From assembly GCA_026119935.1 (NCBI GenBank), contig JALRMH010000003.1, positions 62,001 through 126,000 of the forward strand: a stretch of 64,000 bases of DNA, given 5' to 3'. This document shows positions 56,172 through 64,000 of the stretch, one piece after another (the stretch's first letter is position 1; each line of letters begins with the position of its first letter). This DNA is from Endothia cerciana. Taxonomy: Eukaryota > Ascomycota > Sordariomycetes > Diaporthales > Cryphonectriaceae. The notes beneath the pieces were generated by a model. That model made no database searches. It was not told where the DNA came from and was given only the letters and a program-made list of their open reading frames with translations. The position numbers and the translations under genes are program-made.

Positions 56172-58932
56172 ATCAGAAAAACCCCCCTGCTAAACTGCAT
56201 GAGGAGCTAAGCTCGAATCTCAACGTCATCTTACCGTGATCCTCGAATCTCGACCACTCAGCCTCACCCATTCAGTCCCGCACAGAAATTCCTGTTTAAA
56301 TTGGCTTCCATGGCCGTCTGTTCTTCACCCCGGCGCTTAAGCAAGCCTAGCAGATAGCAATCAGGGGAAAGGCAAAATTTTCCAGCAGTGCCGCACATAT
56401 GCAGGTCACGATCTCGCCCTAGGTCTTCCTCATCCTGCGTGCTCGTGACAGCTTCTGTCTATTTCCCGGCTGCGCTGCCTCAACTAGGTTAAGGCCCAAT
56501 GACCATCTCGGTCTACCGCTCAGCTCGTGATGGCTTCCTAAAAATAGAGAAAGCACCTGCCTTACGAGACTGCTCACCGCTGCTGCTCACCTTGCCGACC
56601 TGCCTGACCTGATCTCGCGTATCGTTAAACCCGCATGCGCGCGGCCGATCAAACTATGTGCGCGCACCGCACAGGCCGCACGTTCGTGATAATTGGAAAA
56701 GATAGATGAGTCCGAGTCGCAGGGAGGTAAGGTGGTAGCTCGCTGGCTGACTGGACCGGGAACGAGCTGTCTTGGTCGCTTGGTGGTGAGCTATCATTTA
56801 CACGAGGCTTGTTGCGGTGAAGCTCGGCGGTGGCCGAGGTTATTGGACATGGGCATCGGCCTCTTTTGGAATTGGGACCACTGACGATGGACCCCATGTA
56901 TACAACTGCGATTGGGGGAGAAGCCCTCAATGGTCGAGATGAGCTTAGATTGGCCATACATAGTTATGAAATCGATGTTGCCAGAGTGCGCTGGCGATAT
57001 GGGAGAGGAGCAAGGCCGGCTGGGCTTCCGACGCTCCAGTGCAATGACCGCGGGGGTCGGCCCAGAGCGTCCGTGGAATATCCAGCGCTCCTATTGTGTG
57101 ACCAGAGATTCGAGTACGGGTTGCAGCGGTACTCGCGGGCGGTGACCTGCCCACTGCCTCGATCTGGAAAGCCGGAGGATCCAAACATACATAAACTTAA
57201 GGTAAGTATCACCCGAGGTGACGCCCAGAAAACGGCTTGTGCTGTGGCTGTGTTTAATAATTCGATGCCCGAAGTATCGTGTTGAGAATATCATAAGACT
57301 AGCAAGCCATGGGTTGTAAGCGTTATGAGTCTTGCAACTATAAAATACAGTCAGAAGATCCTGAACACGGGCCACGATTCTCCCAGAATCATGGGAAATA
57401 GCATTTTCGCACTGGGAGACTTGCTGAAGCGGGTTAAACTTTGTGCACCCCAAATATACGGGACCTGAGATCTTGCATAAGACTACTGTCGATTTGGAGA
57501 CAGCACGTAACGTACCAGTCGGAAGGTGTTTATATTATAGGCATGGGTGGCGAGATGGCTGGCTTCCTTGCATACAGTACCAGGCTGATGGCTCCAGGCA
57601 TAGGTGCCCGCACCTTCACGCCGCATGGCCCCAGAGTGCCTCGTCTCATAGGGCTGTCGACACACGGTTCGGTGGAGACTACATGCGGTACGACATTCGA
57701 GCTCGATCCACATCGCGGAACGGTGGATAGACAGTATCCGCTTGACGTCTCATGAAACCAGGTCTCTTACCTGCGTGGCCTAGCCGTGCCGCGCCGGCAT
57801 GCAGTCACTGCATGAGACGGCGAGGTCACCGGGGACTTTGTGCGCTGCCTTGGTCTCTGAAGACGCCGTTCAATCTTGCCAGACCCCTCAGCAGAGAGTC
57901 AGAAGGACCGCATAACGGCTCAGGAGGGAGGGGGATCGATGCCAGGCGACTGTTGTGGCGGTTTCCGCGCCGCTCTCCTGCAGGAGGACCATGGCAGTGG
58001 TGATAGGTCGGCGTCAGGTAAGCCTGGTCAGACACATGTTCGTAGGGCTGGGAATAATTACCCCGTACCCGGCAGCGACAGGAGTGCCCTCCTCTAACCT
58101 AACGACATGCCTCAAGTTGATTACCCCTGGTTCCTTCCGAGATAGGAGCCGGATGATCACATCATCAATAACCTAGTTGATCCTACGCAGCATCCTTTTT
58201 TTCTTCTTTTTCTTGTTATCTTTTCTCTCTTTCAATTTCGATCTAAACTTGGCTCTTATTGCCCCGATCTGGCAAGAAAGTGCGGAGGAGTCCGGGAGGT
58301 CAGATTCCTCCACAAGAAGACAGCGCAGGTGACTGACATGTCGCCGACAGTCCTGAGAGCGGTGTCGACGGCCTCCCGGGGAGAGGGGGGGGGGGTTGTG
58401 GTGTCTGCGCTACCGAGCAGGCGAGGCGGAAACATGCTGAGAGCACGCAGCCGCCTCCTAGGCCGTGAGGGCATTCGATTGGTGGGCATTGCTCCGGGCC
58501 TCAACGCGATGACCCGAGGATGCCGGGGGACACGAGATGCCTCGGCCCCAGCGGCGCGGTCGCGACGGGCGAGCTTGTCCAACCCGATGCCGAAGTGCCG
58601 GAGGAAGTACCGCTCTGAGCACGTGGCTGCGAGGGCATCAGCTTACGGCTCACGGCCGAGCTGCTCCGTTGTACAGAGTTGAGATGAGACAGGATCGTCA
58701 AGACAGCCGCTCGACGGGGGTGCGGCGTGGGGCGACAGGCTCGTCTAGAGATCCGTCGACAAAGCATGCCGAGAAGAGCGCTGAGCCGCCTTCTCATGGA
58801 CTGGCTGTCGATTGGCTGCCAAGAGGCAGAGGTCATGGCTTTCATCTCAGGCCCAGTCACAGCCTCGCCCGCCACTCAACGTCTCGCAGAAACCGGCCCA
58901 AAGGGGAAAAGATTACAGGCTCACGCCCTGGG

Positions 58933-58960
58933 GGTGGGACCCAGACGTCAGGGTCCCACC
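58933..58960. repeat. perfect 10-bp inverted repeat around an 8-base loop containing GACGTC
   Basis: Left arm GGTGGGACCC (58933-58942) and right arm GGGTCCCACC (58951-58960) are exact reverse complements. The loop AGACGTCA contains the palindrome GACGTC, close to a CRE-type bZIP site. Confidence 0.85.
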
Positions 58961-61658
58961 ATCCATGCTGACTGCATGCTGTGGTTGCAGCCCCGCTGCG
59001 GGGCAGAAGGATATGACTGGCCGGTCTCGGGGACCAGGACGCTGTGCTGGGTTGCATGGCAGTCGATTTGTCTGGCGGGCCAGGGTGCTTGACGTGGCTG
59101 CCTAGAGTAGACAGGTCGAGAACCGAGATAGTGAGGGAGAGTGTGAGAGAGAGAGGCGGGAGGGAGGGAAGAAGGGGGGGGAGGGAAAAGTGCGACGTCA
59201 GAAGAAGGGTTGGGGAGGGGGCAGCAACACTTTGCGATCTTCACACCTGAATACTCCCGCGGAGGGTACAACAGAAACCAATCACCCGGGTCACAGCCAG
59301 TTGAGGCATGGCAGACGCCGTCCAGGCCTTGGACAAGTCACTGATCCGTGCACCCACACTGTGTTTCCACCTCACCTCACTTCTTGTTCCCCAAGTACAC
59401 TGTCAATTGTGAATCGTCGCTACTGCTACATGTAAGACCTGCCCTTTGTGTCATGAGGCTGCAACGTTAGCTTCTCACCTCCCCTTGGGCTTCTTCCCAA
59501 CCCCTCCTCGCAAACTCGTGCACTGCTTATCCGTGGTCGACCATGCTGCGACCGGCTTGATGATACTATCACCCAAAGAATTACCGGGAATTAACAGCGG
59601 CTGCTATAGCCATCAAGCCTTCGGGCCAACCGACAATCAACCCCAGGTTCATCTGCATTCAGCTTTCTAAATATGGCTATCGCTTCGACCTTGGGTACCG
59701 CCCTGATGGGTCTGCTTCTCTGGTAGAAGTAATACCCTTAGGCACACTCCTGCGGACCGCGAGGTATGGCTGACATCCTTCACCGTCGAAATCAGCCCAA
59801 AATGGGACTTTTGCTCGACGCGCCTCACCGAGGAACCTTGCCCAGGACAGGACGGGCTGATGACCGCATCAACTGGCTGACCGCCAGAGGGCCGCAGCAC
59901 TAGGTCAGTCCTCCTACAAGACAGAGAGAGAGAGAGGACCTTGGCGCCCCTGCGGTGTGGCGGCATAGAGAGCAGACTGATATCTCACGGCTTTCGTCCC
60001 AGACCAGCGACGCCGCCAGTACCAGAGAGGCATCTGGCTGCAACCATGCCACCCCCACCACATGAGGGGGAAGCCTGCCATCCCGCTGCAGAGAATAATA
60101 TGGTGATGCATGCGGCAAGCTATCGACAGTGGGATCGGGGCTGGGGCGTGCTGCGTCTTCGATCATCTCTCATCACTGGCACTAGTCCTCAGGGTTGGCC
60201 GGCCCTCATCGGGCTCTCCAGCGATCATGATGAGCGGTGATGGAGGTCAGAACTTCATTGACACAAATTCCGGAGCAAATGCCGAAGGCCAATGGTGTCT
60301 TGATTCATCAACGACACTGCTGACACCGCAGCATGTCATTTTCTGCCCTGCAACCTCATAAAACGTGTCGAGGAAGATCCTTTCCCCACCCGTCTTTCAC
60401 GAATCCCGAATGTAGCCACGTTCTGCCCTGAACGGCCGCCAGCTCCAAAAGGGGCATCAGAGCGCCCAGGTCTGGCCAACCCATCATGACATATGAATAT
60501 CATGACATACAAGTTCGCGATCCAGAGGCACCGAGGTAGCATCTCGTCTTGGCCCACCCCATGCAGGTGTCCTCGAAGCTGCCAAGATTGACCGTGGCTG
60601 GAGGGGGGGGGGGGCAGAGCTGTCGCGTAGCAAGACAATGCGGAGTCAGATCGGGTGGCGTCTGGAAAAAGAGACAGCTCCAAGGACGCCATGGCAATGG
60701 GTGGGACACGCGGCCGCTGCCCGGGAACCCCTCGTGCCCTCGGATCGGCCTTCAGCCGATGAAGATCAGCCATCATCGAGTCTACAGCGTGTCGGGAGAA
60801 GCGCCCGCATATTCACGTTCGTCGAGAGTCTTGGCATTACAGAAGCTGCCACCTCTTCTGGCGACTTACATGTCAGTCCCCGTGGGCTCTTACAGTGCGT
60901 AGGCGTGTTTTCTAGTACTGTCCGCCATGAGACCCCTGGTCAGCATGTCCCAATATGGGACGAGACAGAGACCAGTCTCCTCTTCCCACCCTGTATTACG
61001 AGCGGCCCTTTACCTAGTCGGCATGGGACAAAGGTACTAATCACACTTATCGACAGCCCGTGGTGCGAGAACGGAGAAGGCTCTCCCTCGCGCATGCACC
61101 CCAGCGGGTGGTAGCATTAACTCCGCCTGCCTTCTCGTCTAAGGGGGTGCCAGACATAGGGGCGGAGAAAAGCCTAGCACCGTCTGCGCAAAGCCCCGGA
61201 GCATTACGGGGACGCCATCACTAATTCCCATATGCTATTGCTGGGCAGGACTCGAGGGCTGTATACAAGTACCTGGCTGAGAGATCAAGCAGTCAACGCC
61301 GTGCATCTCAGGGCGGCAGTGAGAAACGTTCCACGGGCTGATGAATTGTGGGCACAGACGCCGCGGGCTAGATAAATTACGCCATCCCTGGGCGCGAGCA
61401 GACCGACCACGCAGTGCCGGCAAGACTGTAAAGGCCAGCCCTACATCTCAGCGGACCGCTAGGTAAAAGTACCCGGGTTGCCTAATGTGTCACCCAGAAC
61501 GATTCGGCAACCACCCATGCGTGTGGCTAGGGACTACAAGATGAGCTCAAGGGTACTTCGAAACATCCTCCGCCAGGCCTGACATGGCCCTGTTTACGAA
61601 GGTAGTGGGTCTGTTTCCAATGTAACCAGACCTGTGGTCAAGTCACCCTGGCGGTCCC

Positions 61659-62907
61659 GTGCATATGGATCTACAACAGCACCATCATCATGGTGTTCTC
61701 TATGTCGACCCAACTATACTTTACCGTCAGCAGCTTCTCACCACTCTCGGTGATTGCTTTCCAAGTCAAACGCTTATAGTATTAAATCCGTCGCCCTTCC
61801 ACTCCCCTTCCGCCCTTGACCCCCTTTCCTCGTCAGAATACCTATTGTTCCGTCTTATGGTCATACGACAAGAATTATACCAGACCCGTGACTGCTCTTC
61901 AGACTCCTCGGGATATACGGCCATGGAGGGGGCAAACGTCTACCTCGAGGTTCCGTCGCCATCAAGTTCCTACCAGTATCTGTACGGCGAGCACGAGCAG
62001 TATCTCGACGGCAGCCACTCAGAGTCACACAGCTCAGCAACATCACCTGTGAGTTCTGCTGCGCCGTCTTCTTGTTCAAGCAGTCTCATTACTCACACCG
62101 TCTCTCAGTACGAAATGAGTTTTCCGGCAAATTATACAGGCACAAGTGCCTTTCCCAGCCCGGACAGCCGGGATGCGGACGACGGGTGCGAGTCGGCACA
62201 AGAAGCATCAGCAACAACAGCAACACAGTCCAAGCCCGCGGCCAAAAGGAAGCGCGAAAACAGATACAAGAATGCCCCGCCCTCCGTCCTCTCGGTAAGT
62301 CAACTACCACCAAGAACGATTTGCACACGATCAGAACTGCACAATCCCTCGTCCTAAGAGGCGGCGCCACTTGCTGCGTACAAGCTGCTGTGTTGCCACC
62401 GTGCCATGCCACTATCACTATCACACCGAACCACCGCTGAGCTCTCTTCCCGGCTCCCCTCTGCGCCCCGATGGACACAATAAGTCCGAACGCTAACCTC
62501 CCCATCTACAGCGCCGCCGAGCCCAAAACAGGGCCTCACAGCGCGCCTACCGCGAGCGCAAGGACCAGCGCATAAAGGACCTGGAACAGATGCTCAACGA
62601 TGCGCGCGCGCGCAACGACGTGCTCAGCCGGGCTTACGCAGAGCTGCAAGCCGAGTATGTCAAGCTGAAATCGAGCCCCTCGCCCTCGCAGCTAGACGCA
62701 CACCACAGCCACCACGGCCATCCAGCGCACCCGCACCAGCTCGCTTCCTCGATGCCAACCTCTTACTCGACCATACCCGGTTCCTCCGTCTCCGCGGACA
62801 TAAGCGCCAGTTTTGTTGACCCGACGTCCATGGCTGTCCTCACCGCTGGAAATGACCTGGACGCATACTTGTACCCGGACGTCGGCGTTGGGGCTTATTC
62901 CCTCTAA
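61659..62907 (+). CDS. bZIP transcription factor (AP-1/Yap-like basic region), 255-343 aa
   Basis: Exons are (61659 or 61923)-62294 and 62512-62907; the 217-bp intron has a gctaac branch point and lies inside the basic region. Splicing gives KNAPPSVLS-RRRAQNRASQRAYRERKDQR, a Yap/AP-1-type basic region with the NxxAxQRxxR contact motif, followed by a heptad zipper (LEQMLNDARARNDVLSRAYAELQ). The frame is open from 61659, but the first part is pyrimidine-rich and leader-like, so the ATG at 61923 (MEGANVYLEVPSPSSSYQYL) is the more natural start. The N-terminus is Ser/Tyr-rich, the C-terminus His/Ser-rich (HHSHHGHPAHPHQ). The paired Cys domains of Yap1 redox sensors are absent. It is nuclear by inference, and the long gene-poor upstream region may be regulatory. 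Confidence 0.88.
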
Positions 62908-63778
62908 GCCACTTTTGAAATCCCCATTCCCGATCAGCTCTTCCTTTTCGTGGTGGCTTTCATGTCTGTCTGGCGTCATGACTTTATAGTATCCCATCAG
63001 TTTGGTACGCACGGTGGTTACGAGGGCATGGGATGGTCTTATTTTTCACTCCTTCTCAGCAGCACGATAAACACAAGGAGTTATTGGAGCGCCCTAGAAA
63101 ATGAGACACGGCAACGGTAATGTGTTGGATGACGCGTGTAGTTTCCATGATCGTGAGAAAAGTGGAGATATCTGGCGTTCTTGGGTGATAGGAAGAGACA
63201 TCTCGAGTCTCCGAGGCATCTCGGGCTGGTATTCATAGCAACTTGGTCCATATCAACAATACTCGCAGCGCCATATTTTTTTTATTTTATTTTTTTCTTG
63301 AGCTCGAAGACATGCTTGGTGACTCGGTTGGATTCCGACAATCATGTACATGTCTATCGAAATACGTGTCGAATCCTGGTGCCGTCCTTACAAACCGTAA
63401 AGCGCAGTTTCTCATCTCAAGCACACTATGCTGTTGTCTGAGAAGTTACTTCGGGATTCTCTGGTGTCACTAGAAGGCTACACTTATATACCTGTCAACT
63501 ATTTATATAAACCCCCCCCCCCCCATTTGGTGGAAAATTGGATGACCTCTATTGGTGCCAATATCGCTAGTAGCGGACTAGCAAAACGTTTAGTATTTAT
63601 TTTTCTTCCGCTTTCCGATACACTCTAAAGCTTGCTCCGCATAGTAGGCAAGGTATTGAGCTTGATTCATTCTGCTTGTGCGCTTAAAATGGCTGCCACG
63701 GCGTGGCCGTAGGAACGGTATCTCATTGAAGTTTCCTGACCGCCAAATTCTTGAATCTATAAGGCACTTCCAAGAATC
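62908..63778. other. intergenic, no gene recognised
   Basis: 3' flank of the bZIP gene. A T-run lies near 63277-63296 and a C-run near 63511-63523. Confidence 0.6.
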
Positions 63779-64000
63779 TTAACACACTCGTGTATCTGTA
63801 GTCATGTAGATTCTTCCATGTATCCTTGCCAGCGCAGAGCTTCCCGTCCGCGCTTCCAGCCAAATCCATATGTCGAACGTGCTCACCTCGCCCATCGTCA
63901 AACAGCTGCTGCTGGTCTTCTGCGCCCTACAAAGCAGCACCATCGAGCCATGTGCAGCATCAAGCAGGCCTCTCAATCCCTCCTTGACCTGTTCCCCACA
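63779..64000 (-). CDS. possible truncated exon running off the window edge
   Basis: A minus-strand frame is open from the window end (64000) to a stop at 63779, giving about 73 residues (EQVKEGLRGLLDAAHGSMVL ...). A gtgagc donor-like site lies within it at about 63888, so the true exon could end there. No domain is recognisable. Confidence 0.3.
   Translation of the reverse strand, partial: CGEQVKEGLRGLLDAAHGSMVLLCRAQKTSSSCLTMGEVSTFDIWIWLEARTGSSALARIHGRIYMTTDTRVC

Larger units (their letters stand above)
55090..61658. other. long gene-poor region
   Basis: About 6.5 kb in which I found no recognisable gene on either strand. Only overlapping frames under about 160 codons occur. It holds a C-run, A-run and TA microsatellite at 56126-56171, G-runs near 58386 and 60603, GA-rich runs near 59140-59220 and 59925-59935, and a perfect hairpin at 58933-58960. 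It may be the extended upstream region of the bZIP gene, noncoding transcripts, or fast-evolving genes that I cannot recognise. Confidence 0.45.

Noticed and set aside
1..64000. tRNA or rRNA genes
   Set aside because: I looked for B-box-like GGTTCRANNCC and its complement. Near matches (for example near 2050, 10560, 13230 and 22590) lack a matching acceptor stem or A box.
1..64000. CRISPR arrays, operons, phage or bacterial mobile elements
   Set aside because: Introns and gene families show eukaryotic nuclear DNA; no spaced direct repeats of CRISPR type were seen.
1..64000. secondary-metabolite cluster
   Set aside because: A PaxU-like protein, an oxidase, a dehydrogenase relic and transcription factors occur, but no backbone enzyme (PKS, NRPS, terpene cyclase or DMAT) is visible.

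Overview
The window is nuclear DNA of a filamentous ascomycete, most likely a sordariomycete. The genes carry short introns (mostly 45-130 bp) with GT..AG borders and CTRAY or TACTAAC-like branch points. The families are fungal: GH72 glucanosyltransferase, DUF829/PaxU, DUF7025 AAA+ ATPase, ULD_2 domain, Opy2-type cell-surface domain, a sulfotransferase-like protein with a C-terminal membrane helix, and C2H2 proteins with fungal-type Cys-rich tails. There are no operons, CRISPR arrays, tRNA or rRNA genes that I could recognise. Gene models below were spliced by hand from reading frame, splice signals and remembered family conservation; no search was run.

Layout. 1-10 kb is metabolic and accessory: an APC-family amino-acid/GABA permease, a DUF829 alpha/beta-hydrolase, a cinnamyl-alcohol-dehydrogenase-type pseudogene with one stop and two frameshifts, and an FMN-dependent 2-hydroxyacid oxidase. 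10-26.5 kb holds an Opy2-like GPI protein with a late frameshift, GTP cyclohydrolase II (riboflavin pathway), a large acidic coilin-like nuclear protein whose C-terminal tail lies in broken frames, a Thr-rich secreted protein, ribosomal protein eS24 and a DUF7025 AAA+ ATPase. 27.5-37.4 kb holds a GH72 wall-remodelling enzyme, a class I haem peroxidase, a sulfotransferase-like protein, an eEF2-lysine methyltransferase (EFM3/FAM86 type) and a ULD_2 protein. 40-47.5 kb holds two large C2H2 zinc-finger proteins; the second is a single five-exon gene that looks like two genes if its stop-containing intron is missed. 50.8-55.1 kb holds a small Cys-rich protein, a cytochrome-b5-like (Dap1/MAPR type) haem protein and an Mgr3-like mitochondrial TPR protein. 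A roughly 6.7-kb stretch with no recognisable gene follows, then a bZIP transcription factor and, at the edge, a possible truncated minus-strand exon.

The genes do not form one obvious pathway or biosynthetic cluster. The most noteworthy points are decay and gene-model issues: the dehydrogenase pseudogene, RIP-like stop-riddled DNA near 5.2-5.5 kb, the broken tail of the coilin-like gene, a frameshift at a C-run in the Opy2-like gene, introns of length 3n that an ORF caller reads through, a GC-AG intron in the permease, and two tiny Cys-rich ORFs. Ordinary housekeeping genes (eS24, GTP cyclohydrolase II, Dap1-like, EFM3-like) read cleanly, which argues against generally poor sequence quality. 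I found no convincing entirely new multi-gene system.
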